Assembly: GCA_002438805.1 (NCBI GenBank) | Contig: DJQV01000018.1 | Coordinates: 124,001 to 188,000, forward strand | Reading direction: 5' to 3' | Length of the DNA stretch: 64,000 bases | Source: Bacteroidales bacterium UBA6377 | GTDB lineage: Bacteria > Bacteroidota > Bacteroidia > Bacteroidales > UBA932 | Shown: positions 52,858 to 61,584 of the stretch, in pieces | How the letters are laid out: each line of letters begins with the position of its first letter | Numbering within the stretch: the stretch's first letter is position 1 | Notes under the pieces: model-generated | Database searches by the model: none | The model's input: only the letters and a program-made list of their open reading frames with translations | Told to the model about the DNA's origin: nothing | Translations under genes and position numbers: made by a program

Positions 52858-55800
52858 CTACAGTCCGAAATATCTTTCAAAGAATCCCTGCAGTTTTTCG
52901 ATGGCGGCCTTCTTCTTTTCCTGTCTGTTGCCCCCGCAAAAGCGGGACATAGGCGGAAGTATCTTGTCAATGTCTGTTCCCGTGGTTCTTACCTGTCCGT
53001 CCCGAAAACTGTTGTCAATAAATGCCCTTGTCTCCTGCGGTCTGAGATGCTCACTCTCTATGATTTCTTTCAGGTCTTCGTCCTTCCGCTGCTGAACATA
53101 TTCTTTCCAGCTCTTCTCTACGTCAGTATCGGCATTCACACTGCCGATGAAGTTCTCTATGAGTTCCTTCTTGCTCCTGAGCTGGATGCTTGACCCTATG
53201 GCCTTGGAAATATTGACAAGTATCTCCTTGTTTGTGCAGTTGCTGTCGTGATACTTCTGAACAAGAAGGAGAATATAGTCAATGTTTATCTCCACCTGCC
53301 TTATAAGCTCAGTCTCAAATACAAGGTCATCATTTATGTTCTCCTTGTCGCCCGGCTTGCGGCGGCGCCATTTCTCCTGAAGGTCAAGGTAATTGCTCTG
53401 GTAATCCTGCAACTGCCTGTCCGAGAGCAGCTCTTTCCCCTCGAACTGGTCAAAAGTTGATAGTATGTTGATGGATTTGAGAAGACTTCCAAACAGGGCC
53501 ACGAACCTCCGCTCGGCTTCTTCTCCAATAATAGGCTGTCCAACCGGAAACTCATTTTGCAGCTGCTCGACAAGTTCCTTATAGCCATAGCAGTGCTTCC
53601 CTTTCTCCGTGTCGTATCCGTCATAATAAGACAGGAAGTCTTTCAGCACCACGATACTGCTTGCATCCTTATCCCCGAACAGGGCAATGGCATCATCAGT
53701 AGCCTGCTGGAGATCCCTGAAACAGACTATATTGCCGAAAGTCTTGACGGAGTTCAATATCCTGTTTGTCCTTGAAAATGCCTGTATCAGTCCGTGCTGT
53801 TTCAGGTTCTTGTCCACAAACAGGGTATTGAGTGTGGTGGCATCAAAGCCGGTAAGGAACATATTCACCACTATCAGCAAGTCCACCTGCCTGTTCTTCA
53901 TCCTCAACGACAAGTCTTTATAGTAGTTCTGGAACTTGTCGCTGGATGTGTCATAATTCGTGGAGAACATCCTGTTGTAATCCTGTATGGCTCCTTCAAG
54001 GAAATCCCTTGACTGCTGGTCAAGCTGCGTGGTGCTCTCCGGGTTCTCTTCCGCAAGTATCCCATCGACTTCTTCTTCATTTGCACCATAGCTGTATATG
54101 GTGGCTATCTTCAATCTGTGTGATTCCGGAAGATTTTCCTGTTGTTTTTTGAACTCATTGTAGTATGCCTTGGCCATAGGAATGGACGCCACTGCAAACA
54201 TAGCATTGAAGCTCCTTCTCTTTGTCTTCTGGTCGAAGTGTTCAAGGATATACTGGGTTACATTTGATATCCTTTCCGGGGAAGCCATTGCCTTCTCCCT
54301 GTCGATGGCAGAAATCTGTTCATCATTGATGCTGTCCTTCTCCTTGATGGTATTCACATAGTCAATCCTAAACGGAAGGACATTCTCGTCATTGATGGCA
54401 TCCACTATGGTGTAGGTGTGAAGTTTGTCCCCGAATGCCTGCTGGGTGGTCTTCAATCTCATATCACCGCCGGTCCCTGCATTCTGTGCGAAGATAGGGG
54501 TGCCTGTGAAGCCGAAAAGATTGTATTTCCTGAAGTTCTTGGTGATGGCACTGTGCATCTCCCCGAAATTGCTTCTGTGGCACTCATCGAAGATTATCAC
54601 CACTCTCTGCTGGAATACCGGATGGTTCCTGTTCTTCTGCACGAAGATGGAGAGCTTCTGGATGGTGGTGATGATGATATGGTAATCGTGATAACCACCG
54701 CTTTTGTCCCTGTTCTCCAACTGTCTTTGAAGCACGGCCGTGGAAGTGTTTCCGTCAGCCGCCCCTTCCTCGAAGCGGTTATACTCCTTCATCGTCTGGT
54801 AGTCAAGGTCTTTCCTGTCCACCACGAAGAGGACCTTGTCTATATATGGAAGTCTGGATGCCAGCTGTGCAGTCTTGAAGGATGTGAGTGTCTTTCCTGA
54901 GCCTGTGGTGTGCCAGATGTATCCTCCGCCCTTGATGCTGCCGTAAAGCTTGTAATTCTCTGCAATGTTTATCCTCTGTATGATCCTTTCTGTGGCTGCG
55001 ATCTGGTAAGGTCTCATCACCATAAGCATCTTCTCGCTGGTGAATACACAATACTTTGTAAGGATGCTGAGCAGGGTATGCTTGGAGAAGAATGTCTTGG
55101 TGAAGTCAAGAAGGTCAGTGATGACCTTGTTGTTGCTGTCAGCCCAGAATGATGAGAACTCGAATGAGTTGCTGGTCTTCTTCGACTTGTTCCTTCCGCC
55201 TGTCTCCTGCTCTTTGAGATGATTGGCCCTGGTGGTGTTTGAGTAATACTTGGTGTTCGTGCCGTTGCTGATGACAAATATCTGCACATACTCATACAAT
55301 CCGCAGCCTGCCCAGAAGCTGTCCCTCTGGTATCTGTTTATCTGGTTGAATGCCTCTTTGAGCTGGACACCGCGCCTTTTCAGTTCTATATGCACAAGGG
55401 GAAGACCGTTTACAAGAATGGACACATCATATCTGGTGTCATAGTTCCCGCCCTCCTCGACATACTGGTTTATGACCTGGACGAAGTTATTATGGATGTT
55501 GTCCTTGTCGAGCAGTTTGATGTTCTGGCTTTCGCCTGTGTCTCTTTTGAGAACCTGGATATAGTCATCCTGTATCTTCTGTGTCTTGGCTACAATATCA
55601 TCATTTTTGTTGGCTATGCACTCACCGAAGAACCGCTCCCATTCACTGTCTGTGAAGTGGTAGGAGTTGAGCTTTTCCAGTTGCGAGCGCAGGTTCCTGA
55701 TGAGGTCGGCCTCCGTGTGGATAGGGAGATACTCATACCCCTGCTCCCCAAGGAGTCTGATGAACTCCTTTTCCAGATCAGCCTCGCTCTGGTAGCTTTC

Positions 55801-55878
55801 CGCAGGGGTAGCCACGTGGTCATATTCTGCGACCACAGTGTATTCCTGACTTTCCGCGATGATATTGTATTGTGTCAT
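52858..55878 (-). CDS. hsdR: Type I restriction enzyme, R subunit
   Basis: DNA-translocating and cleaving subunit of a type I system. The 1,006-residue protein has the nuclease site D151...E165-L-K167 (YDVSILVNGLPLVHIELKR) and Walker A WHTTGSGKTLTSF (GSGKT at 326-330). The DEAD-like box IIFDECHRSNFG, the motif FGFTGTPIF and QAFSRTNRI (motif VI) complete the helicase. The C-terminal helical domain contacts the methylase core. Gene order is hsdM, hsdS, hsdR on one strand; hsdR starts 21 bp after hsdS. Confidence 0.95.
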   Translation of the reverse strand: MTQYNIIAESQEYTVVAEYDHVATPAESYQSEADLEKEFIRLLGEQGYEYLPIHTEADLIRNLRSQLEKLNSYHFTDSEWERFFGECIANKNDDIVAKTQKIQDDYIQVLKRDTGESQNIKLLDKDNIHNNFVQVINQYVEEGGNYDTRYDVSILVNGLPLVHIELKRRGVQLKEAFNQINRYQRDSFWAGCGLYEYVQIFVISNGTNTKYYSNTTRANHLKEQETGGRNKSKKTSNSFEFSSFWADSNNKVITDLLDFTKTFFSKHTLLSILTKYCVFTSEKMLMVMRPYQIAATERIIQRINIAENYKLYGSIKGGGYIWHTTGSGKTLTSFKTAQLASRLPYIDKVLFVVDRKDLDYQTMKEYNRFEEGAADGNTSTAVLQRQLENRDKSGGYHDYHIIITTIQKLSIFVQKNRNHPVFQQRVVIIFDECHRSNFGEMHSAITKNFRKYNLFGFTGTPIFAQNAGTGGDMRLKTTQQAFGDKLHTYTIVDAINDENVLPFRIDYVNTIKEKDSINDEQISAIDREKAMASPERISNVTQYILEHFDQKTKRRSFNAMFAVASIPMAKAYYNEFKKQQENLPESHRLKIATIYSYGANEEEVDGILAEENPESTTQLDQQSRDFLEGAIQDYNRMFSTNYDTSSDKFQNYYKDLSLRMKNRQVDLLIVVNMFLTGFDATTLNTLFVDKNLKQHGLIQAFSRTNRILNSVKTFGNIVCFRDLQQATDDAIALFGDKDASSIVVLKDFLSYYDGYDTEKGKHCYGYKELVEQLQNEFPVGQPIIGEEAERRFVALFGSLLKSINILSTFDQFEGKELLSDRQLQDYQSNYLDLQEKWRRRKPGDKENINDDLVFETELIRQVEINIDYILLLVQKYHDSNCTNKEILVNISKAIGSSIQLRSKKELIENFIGSVNADTDVEKSWKEYVQQRKDEDLKEIIESEHLRPQETRAFIDNSFRDGQVRTTGTDIDKILPPMSRFCGGNRQEKKKAAIEKLQGFFERYFGL

Positions 55879-55899
55879 TATTATGCTTCTTGTCTTCTG

Positions 55900-57072
55900 T
55901 TATGCTCCTTTCCTCTTGAAGATCAAAAGTTTATCTCTGTAATACTCGTATTGCTGTCTTCTCTTTTCCATCTCCGCAGGAAGTCCGGAGGAAAGGTCGT
56001 TTGTCAGGCGGTCGAAACGGTCAAGGATGCCCGCAATCCTCTTCTGTTCTGTCATTGATGGAATAGGAATAAGCAAATTACAGAACTTCGTCATATCAAC
56101 CGATGCGAAATTGGATATATTTGTGTTGTTCTTGCACCACTCGTCAATTATGAACATATAATAGTAAAAGAACTTTACATCTATTTCATTTTTAAGCGAT
56201 TTACGAATTAAAAGATTCGTAAATCGCTGATTCGCAAGCGAATCAGCAATTAGAAGAGCGTGCTCGCCGATGGTTGCTGTTGTTGCAAGTATGAAAGAGT
56301 TGGCCTTGAACAACCCCTTCCCCTTGACACCTTTTGGGGTAATGTGCAGTATTGAGTCCGAGAGAATACGTCCATTCTGTCGAATGTCCTCCATCCTGAA
56401 CCACGGAATGGTTCCTCCTTCCCAGAACTCCTTGTTTGCCTTTGACGGAGTATATCCATTTCGTATCTCAAACACTTCACTCATCTTCATCCATCTTACT
56501 TCTGCTTGATACCCCCCCCTATTGAAATTCAGGAGGTTATCAAGATAATAGTTGTATTGTTGCTTTCTTTTTTGTAGTTCTGCTTGCAGTTCTGCTTGCA
56601 GCTCTGTAAACTTATCTAATATCCTCACAATCTCCTCCTGCACCGGCAGCGGCGGTATGGGGATTTCAAACTTGTCTATGCTTGATATATGAACGTGCGG
56701 AACACCTCCACCTTTCTTTGTAGAGTATATCTTCTCTTGAATACTGGTTAAGACATAATAGATATACTTGGTTTTCAAAGTTTCATTCCCTTGTATTGAA
56801 AAGGCATCACAAACAAAAATGGGTTCATTCCAGTATTGAACATAGCCGGCACCAGCCCCACTTCCAGCAATGGTAATGACCTCCCCAATTCTATTTGAGA
56901 CATTGCAATAAAATGCTGGTTGCCTTCCGCCAGAGATGACAGGGATATTCCCTTCTTGCATTATGCCTTTTGTCGCGGAAGTTCCCCTTTTCATTATGGT
57001 AGCGTCACCCAGTGTTTTCCACTCCACCCCGTCAGGACAGTATTGCTGTATCAGTTCTTCCAACTTACTCAT
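55900..57072 (-). CDS. hsdS: Type I restriction-modification specificity subunit
   Basis: Sets the DNA target of the HsdRMS complex. The 390-residue protein has two target-recognition domains (about 15-140 and 195-335), each ending in IPIP-type motifs (FEIPIPPLPVQEEIVRILD, CNLLIPIPSMTEQKRIAGIL). They are separated by conserved helices. The first helix holds the repeat TELQAELQAELQ (156-167), encoded by 12-bp repeats like the TAEL repeats that set spacer length in EcoR124I. Two perfect DNA palindromes lie inside the second domain (56195-56247). It is intact. Its own promoter was not found. Confidence 0.93.
   Translation of the reverse strand: MSKLEELIQQYCPDGVEWKTLGDATIMKRGTSATKGIMQEGNIPVISGGRQPAFYCNVSNRIGEVITIAGSGAGAGYVQYWNEPIFVCDAFSIQGNETLKTKYIYYVLTSIQEKIYSTKKGGGVPHVHISSIDKFEIPIPPLPVQEEIVRILDKFTELQAELQAELQKRKQQYNYYLDNLLNFNRGGYQAEVRWMKMSEVFEIRNGYTPSKANKEFWEGGTIPWFRMEDIRQNGRILSDSILHITPKGVKGKGLFKANSFILATTATIGEHALLIADSLANQRFTNLLIRKSLKNEIDVKFFYYYMFIIDEWCKNNTNISNFASVDMTKFCNLLIPIPSMTEQKRIAGILDRFDRLTNDLSSGLPAEMEKRRQQYEYYRDKLLIFKRKGA
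56195..56247. repeat. Two overlapping perfect palindromes inside hsdS
   Basis: AGCGATTTACGAAT, 6 bp, ATTCGTAAATCGCT (56195-56228), then GCTGATTCGC, AA, GCGAATCAGC (56226-56247). Both are perfect and overlap by 3 bp, within codons for the conserved ANQRFTNLLI stretch. Confidence 0.9.
56572..56604 (-). repeat. 12-bp tandem repeat in hsdS spacer helix
   Basis: On the coding strand GAGCTGCAAGCA, GAACTGCAAGCA, GAACTACAA: about 2.75 units that encode ELQA repeats between the two recognition domains. Confidence 0.9.
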
Positions 57073-57088
57073 TTTTCTCTCTCCAAGT

Positions 57089-57120
57089 GTTGTTATTCTC
57101 GTTTGGAATTCTCATATTTG
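57089..57120 (+). promoter_or_regulatory. Possible plus-strand promoter in the hsdM-hsdS gap
   Basis: -33 GTTG (57089-57092), 20-bp spacer, -7 CATATTTG (57113-57120; 7 of 8). It would drive a short RNA towards the hairpin at 57171 and the small ORF at 57276. Confidence 0.35.
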
Positions 57121-57170
57121 TATCGGATATTTTAATCGTACGATTGAGGCGCTCGTCAAGCTTTATTTTT

Positions 57171-57206
57171 AAAGACATTTGCTTTCGGGCAAGTGTCTTT
57201 TTTGTT
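57171..57206 (+). terminator. Rho-independent terminator or attenuator in the hsdM-hsdS gap
   Basis: AAAGACATTTGC, short loop, GCAAGTGTCTTT (one G-U pair), followed by TTTT on the plus strand. No annotated plus-strand gene ends here, so it would end a short untranslated RNA or attenuate the small ORF downstream. Confidence 0.6.
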
Positions 57207-57275
57207 TGGAGAAATACGGACGGATGTACTCTCAAAGGCCCGCTCTCAGCTCTCAAGCAGTTAAACATAATCGCA

Positions 57276-57422
57276 ATGATTAAGATATCCATCAATATTA
57301 AGCTTGATGAGCGCTCCTGCACAGAGTGCAAAGATGCTCACAAACCAGTTTATGTCAGAGGCCATTTCAGAATGGTCAGAGGTAAAAAGGTTTACGTGAA
57401 GGCCCACTACCGTAAACGGTAG
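57276..57422 (+). CDS. Small basic protein (48 aa), unknown function
   Basis: A 48-residue frame from the ATG at 57276 reads MIKISINIKLDERSCTECKD and then has a tandem pattern VYVRGHFRMV / VYVKAHYRKR. It has two close Cys (CTEC) and a strongly basic C-terminus, which could be a small nucleic-acid-binding or zinc-binding protein. It runs against the hsd genes in their 445-bp gap, has a leader with a terminator-like hairpin, and is followed by a strong hairpin at 57456. I do not recognise a named family; the repeat pattern argues that it is real coding sequence. Confidence 0.5.
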   Translation: MIKISINIKLDERSCTECKDAHKPVYVRGHFRMVRGKKVYVKAHYRKR

Positions 57423-57455
57423 GCCCACGGCCTTGTCTGCATACCCGTCCGTATC

Positions 57456-57482
57456 GGAGCCGCCTACCCTAAAGGCGGCTCC
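57456..57482. terminator. Hairpin between the small ORF and hsdM
   Basis: GGAGCCGCCT, 7-nt loop, AGGCGGCTCC, perfect 10-bp stem 33 bp after the small ORF and 35 bp beyond the hsdM stop. No U-run on either strand is strong. It may end either transcript or separate hsdM from hsdS. Confidence 0.55.
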
Positions 57483-57517
57483 GTCATTCCCTTTCATTCT
57501 GAAATGGCACAGAGACA

Positions 57518-59077
57518 TCATATTCCTATTTCCGCAATAATCTTGTCAATTTCAGCACGGAGCGCATTCTCCCTTTCTACAATCTCCGCAAGTTCTGCAT
57601 TGAGCTTCACGATGTCCACCTTCTCTCTGGTGTCCTCCTGCTCTACATAGGTCGAGACAGACAGGTTGTAGTCAGCCTTGGCTATGTCATCATTTGCCAC
57701 AAGCTTGCTGATATACTGCACATCCTCTCTGTCCGTAAACAGGTCAAGGATATGCTGGATGTTCTCTTCCGTGAGCTTGTTGCTGTTGGTAACCTTAACA
57801 CATTCCTTTGTGGCATCGATGAACAGAGTGCAGTTGTCCTTTTTTGCTTTCTTCAAGACCATAATGCAGGTGGCAATGCTGGTCCCGAAGAATAGGTTGT
57901 CCGGAAGCTGGATGATGCAATCCACAAAGTTGTTATCAATAAGATACTGTCTGATCTTTTTCTCAGCTCCACCTCTATACATCACTCCCGGAAAGCATAC
58001 TATGGCGGCCGTGCCGTTGCTGGCAAGCCAGGAAAGGGAGTGCATAATGAATGCAAGATCAGCCTTTGACTTCGGGGCCAAGACTCCGGCAGGAGCGAAC
58101 CTAGGGTCATTGATAAGAGTTATATCATCATCACCCTTCCATTTCGTTGAGTAAGGTGGATTTGAGACTATCACTTCGAATGGCTCATCATCCCAGTGCT
58201 GTGGAGAAAGAAGCGTGTCCTCGCAGGCTATGTCAAACTTGTCATAGTCAATATCGTGCAGGAACATATTGATCCTACAAAGGTTATATGTAGTCAAGTT
58301 GATTTCCTGCCCGAAGAACCCCTGTCTCACATTGTCCTTGCCGAGTATCTTTGCTGCTTTCAGGAGCAGTGAGCCAGACCCGCAGGCCGGGTCATAAACC
58401 TTATTGACCTCTGTCTTGCCGACTGTGGCGAGCTTTGTCAAAAGCTCACTCACTTCCTGCGGAGTGTAGTATTCACCGCCACTCTTGCCTGCATTTGAAG
58501 CATACATACCCATCAGATATTCGTATGCATCACCAAATGCATCGATGGTATTGTCCTGATAGTCTCCCAGTTTCATTGACTGGATCCCCCTCAGAAGTTT
58601 GACCAGTTTTTCATTCCTCTTGATGACAGTAGCACCCAGCTTGTTGCTGTTCACATCAAGGTCTGCAAACAGCCCCTTGAAATCATCTTCACTTGCGGTC
58701 CCCTTTGCTGAGTTCTCAATAGACGAGAAGATGCCTTCAAGTGTCATATTCAAGTTAGGGTCAGCATCACAAGTCTTGCATACATTCTCAAAGAGCTGAG
58801 AAGGCAGGATAAAGAAGCCCTTGACATTCACCATTTCTTCCCTTATGCCTTCCGCCTGAGCATCATCAAGGTCAGCATAATTGAAACCGGTGTTGCCCGT
58901 CTCCCATTCACCTTTGTTGATGTATATGGTGATGTTCTCACTGATGTATCTGTAAAAGAGAATCCCGAGAATGTATGATTTGAAGTCCCATCCGTCCACG
59001 GAACCTCTCATCTCATCCGCTATTGCCCAAATAGTCCGGTGGAGTTCTGCACGCTCCACTTCTTTCTTGTTGTCCAT
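57518..59077 (-). CDS. hsdM: Type I restriction-modification methyltransferase subunit
   Basis: N6-adenine methyltransferase of the type I complex, 519 residues from the ATG at 59077. The N-terminal helical domain (FYRYISENITIYINKG) is followed by SGGEYYTPQEVSELL, SAM motif I YDPACGSGSLLLKA (near 229-241) and catalytic motif EVIVSNPPYSTKW (NPPY at 306-309). A frame opens 26 codons earlier, but a -7-like box (59098-59105) lies inside that extension, which favours the later start. Separated from hsdS by a 445-bp gap that carries a small opposite-strand ORF, unusual for hsd operons. Confidence 0.94.
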   Translation of the reverse strand: MDNKKEVERAELHRTIWAIADEMRGSVDGWDFKSYILGILFYRYISENITIYINKGEWETGNTGFNYADLDDAQAEGIREEMVNVKGFFILPSQLFENVCKTCDADPNLNMTLEGIFSSIENSAKGTASEDDFKGLFADLDVNSNKLGATVIKRNEKLVKLLRGIQSMKLGDYQDNTIDAFGDAYEYLMGMYASNAGKSGGEYYTPQEVSELLTKLATVGKTEVNKVYDPACGSGSLLLKAAKILGKDNVRQGFFGQEINLTTYNLCRINMFLHDIDYDKFDIACEDTLLSPQHWDDEPFEVIVSNPPYSTKWKGDDDITLINDPRFAPAGVLAPKSKADLAFIMHSLSWLASNGTAAIVCFPGVMYRGGAEKKIRQYLIDNNFVDCIIQLPDNLFFGTSIATCIMVLKKAKKDNCTLFIDATKECVKVTNSNKLTEENIQHILDLFTDREDVQYISKLVANDDIAKADYNLSVSTYVEQEDTREKVDIVKLNAELAEIVERENALRAEIDKIIAEIGI

Positions 59078-59097
59078 CGTATTATCTGCTTGCCTTG

Positions 59098-59105
59098 TAA
59101 AGGTA
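59098..59105 (-). promoter_or_regulatory. -7 box of hsdM
   Basis: TACCTTTA on the minus strand (7 of 8), 20 bp before the chosen start. A perfect TATATTTG lies farther upstream at 59332-59339 and may be a second promoter. Confidence 0.4.
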
Positions 59106-59155
59106 TAAAAAATTCCGGAAATAGGATGTCTTCTCTCGGCTTCCACCTTCATCAT

Positions 59156-59473
59156 GGCCGCATACAGAAAAAATCCCGGAAGCCGTCATGGCCGCCGGGA
59201 TGAAGTGCGTCATAGTCAAGAGATTTTAAAAAACAGCTTTATCATAAGATTTTATCTTTATGCATCCTGCCATCCGGTCACGATTTCACCAAAACCGGAG
59301 CTGTATATTCTATGCGCTATTATGTTAATGGCAAATATAATCATCTGTTATCAAGTTCTTTCAGATTGAACGGGATTGAACCTGAAATGACCCAGTATGA
59401 ACCGGAGAGCACCTTTCCACACTTTGTCTGGGGAGATTGCGGCCAGCTCCGGCGATAACAGCAAGGACTGCTG
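59156..59473. other. Non-coding region right of hsdM
   Basis: No gene or structural RNA is seen apart from the minus-strand -7 box at 59332-59339. It marks the right edge of the restriction island. Confidence 0.4.
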
Positions 59474-59665
59474 CATCAGCGCCAGAACAAGGCAACGGCA
59501 AGGACTGCTGCACCCGCGCCAGAAGGCGGTGGCGGATAAGATGCTGATTATCAAGCAAAAGAACTTTCAGCCTCCTCGCAAACTCCGGGAAGACATATCG
59601 TTATTCGCTTATGTGTCAAGCACTTATCGGCCACCTCATTTTACCCCATGACACTGCTACGCCCA
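59474..59665 (+). repeat. Extended left repeat of the RAYT module (contains element C1)
   Basis: About 190 bp that matches 61585-61781 from CATCAG, CAAGGACTGCTGCACC, the 106-bp core, to CTACGCCCA. The CAAGGACTGCTGCA unit is itself present twice in this copy (59462 and 59499), 37 bp apart. Confidence 0.85.
59529..59634 (+). repeat. 106-bp palindromic element, copy C1
   Basis: GTGGCGGATAAG at the left end and CTTATCGGCCAC at the right; the inner block CCTCCTCG begins at position 43 exactly as in copies A, B and C2. Confidence 0.88.
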
Positions 59666-59834
59666 CTCTCAACCGCCATGCACAACATCAACCGCCACAA
59701 ACCGCCAGCACATCAACCCCATCCTCCAACACCACTTTCCCACACACCCCTCCGGCAGGCAGCGATGACAGGGATACCAAAGCTTAGAGTTGCAGCAGGC
59801 AGCGCCAATGTAAAGCATGAAAGTTCGCGTCAAA

Positions 59835-59896
59835 GCGCCGTGGCGCCACCGGCCCAACACAAAAACATCGCCGGTGCCGGCCCTGCCACACGGCGC
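59835..59896. repeat. GC-rich imperfect palindrome upstream of the RAYT gene
   Basis: Arms GCGCCGTGGCGCC (from 59835) and GGCCCTGCCACACGGCGC (to 59896). The right arm recurs inverted at 61831-61850 (TGCGCCGTGGCAGGGCCGGG), so this repeat also brackets the RAYT module. Confidence 0.65.
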
Positions 59897-59972
59897 AAAG
59901 ACTTTCTTCTCTAAACATCTTACAAAAGCATTTTTTTCTGCTGATGGTCACACATGGCTGATGAAAAAGGAA

Positions 59973-59980
59973 TATATTTG
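59973..59980 (+). promoter_or_regulatory. -7 box of the RAYT gene
   Basis: TATATTTG, perfect, 47 bp before the start. No -33. Confidence 0.5.
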
Positions 59981-60027
59981 GATTATCCACAATGATTCAT
60001 TAACTTGCGACAACTAGATTTCAGACT

Positions 60028-60945
60028 ATGGAACACAATGGTGGGAAGATCAGGAGCGAAAGACGGGTTTGGCATATTTATCAAAGGGCTCGCCACGGAT
60101 TTGTCGTATTCTACAACACAAGGGATTGCCTTGTATTCTTCACGATTTTTTCAATAAAAGCGACACGACATAATATCAAGGTACTAGGTTTATGCTTGAT
60201 GTTCAATCATATCCACATCATCGTAGAAGCACCAGACAAGGCTATGGTCGCAACATTCATGAGGGATGTCATGTCACGTTTCGCAATGCTCTACAACAAG
60301 CGGCATGGCATCTCGGGACAGCTTTTCAGAAGTTACGGCCTCGCACTCAAAAAAGGTGAGAAAGCAATCAGGACGACACTCGCATATCTCTACAACAATC
60401 CCGTAGAAGACGGCCTGTGCCGGAAGGCCGAAGAATGGCAATGGAATTTTCTTGCATACTCGCAATCAGAATGTCCTTTCTCAGACAAACTGATCCTCAA
60501 AAGAGCCACAAAAAGACTACGACATTCAATAGAACAGGTAAGAGTTCTTCGCAAATCAGGATGCATCCTCGGATACGAAGCGATTGACAGTCTTTGCAAA
60601 AACCTGGATGCCACAGAGAAAAAGCAGATGGCCGATCACATAATCAACTTATACTCAGTTATTAACTTCAACTCCACCACCTCATTCTATGGAAATTATA
60701 GCAAAATGTTGCGCGCATTCGAAAGCAATACCGGCAGCGAATACGACATTGCAGAATCTTATGAAAACCACTCCGGGCCATCATACAGGAAGATGTCTCA
60801 ATACGCATCCAAAGATATCTATAGTCTACTATGTCAACCGATAGAAAGCCGGGAAAAATATCTGGCAGAACTCCTCCTGAACTGCCATATCAAAAGACAA
60901 CACGCAATGAAGTTCCTGCACATAGATTCAGAGGAGGCAAGATAA
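60028..60945 (+). mobile_element. REP-associated tyrosine transposase (RAYT, Y1 family)
   Basis: A 305-residue single-strand DNA transposase of the IS200/IS605-like Y1 group in the RAYT form. The metal-binding HUH motif is at 61-63 in LMFNHIHIIVEAPD. The conserved AYLYNNPVEDGL block (about 119-130) carries the likely nucleophilic tyrosine. About 170 residues extend beyond the catalytic domain, longer than most family members. There is no adjacent tnpB and no IS ends, as expected for a domesticated RAYT that moves short palindromic repeats. Copies C1 and C2 of the 106-bp element lie 394 bp upstream and 695 bp downstream. Confidence 0.85.
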
Positions 60946-60999
60946 ATAAATGTCAGCAAAAACAAAACAGACAACAAAATAATTACGTACCTTACAGAC

Positions 61000-61563
61000 A
61001 TGAAGTACAAGAGCTTTTACATATTGCCGGAATGCTCTGAGAGTAGATATTTCGGAAAAATCACCGGAGAAAAGGAACTCGGTATTATAGAATCCGATTC
61101 CATGGATGGACTGACAAGAGAATTTCAGAAAACAGTTGATGACTATCTCGAAGAAAAGAAAGTACGCTGTGAAAGAAAACGAAAGAGAGTCGTAATATCA
61201 ATATTAACATTCATCGCAATTATCATTTCAATGACAGCGACTTGCCCTACTAAGGACAAGCATATTTCCGCTTTCTCCAACCAGCTTACTGCCATATTGA
61301 ATGACAGCGCAGATGCAGATGAGACAGGGCTGGCGGTAATCGGAGTTCTATTTGGGAACCAAATCATAGATGCGCTTGTCGGCCATTATCTCGTGATTGA
61401 TGACTGCTTTATCTTCAATGTAGGAAAACTCCATTATGGAGGGAAAGCACACATCGTATCAATAGGTGCCTTCGGCCATGTCTTTACAATACCTCAAAAG
61501 CAGCTTGAAGAGGCAGTCCACAACAACAAAGACTTGCAGGAGCTCATGGGTGGCCTGACTTAG
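61000..61563 (+). CDS. HicB-like domain fused to a membrane DUF4359-like protein
   Basis: A 187-residue protein in two parts. Residues 1-54 (YFGKITGEKELGIIESDS, LTREFQKTVDDYLEEKK) have the pattern of the HicB antitoxin fold. A basic stretch (RCERKRKR) and one membrane helix (VVISILTFIAIIISMTA, about 64-81) follow. The outer part starts CPTKDKHISAF and ends HIVSIGAFGHVFTI, as in small DUF4359-type proteins of Bacteroidota. No hicA toxin gene is adjacent. It sits 54 bp after the RAYT gene inside the same repeat pair. Function is unknown; both domain assignments are by eye. Confidence 0.6.
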   Translation: MKYKSFYILPECSESRYFGKITGEKELGIIESDSMDGLTREFQKTVDDYLEEKKVRCERKRKRVVISILTFIAIIISMTATCPTKDKHISAFSNQLTAILNDSADADETGLAVIGVLFGNQIIDALVGHYLVIDDCFIFNVGKLHYGGKAHIVSIGAFGHVFTIPQKQLEEAVHNNKDLQELMGGLT

Positions 61564-61584
61564 AAGCCGAAATGCTGGTCACCT

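Noticed and set aside
57261..57521. 86-codon minus-strand frame in the hsdM-hsdS gap
   Set aside because: It is the antisense of the better supported 48-codon ORF and crosses the hairpin at 57456.
59078..59155. 26-residue extension of HsdM
   Set aside because: A -7-like box lies within it and the extra residues do not resemble type I methylases.
59648..59914. 88-codon Pro/His-rich plus-strand frame
   Set aside because: Runs through repeat sequence, with biased composition and no homology pattern; not supported as a gene.
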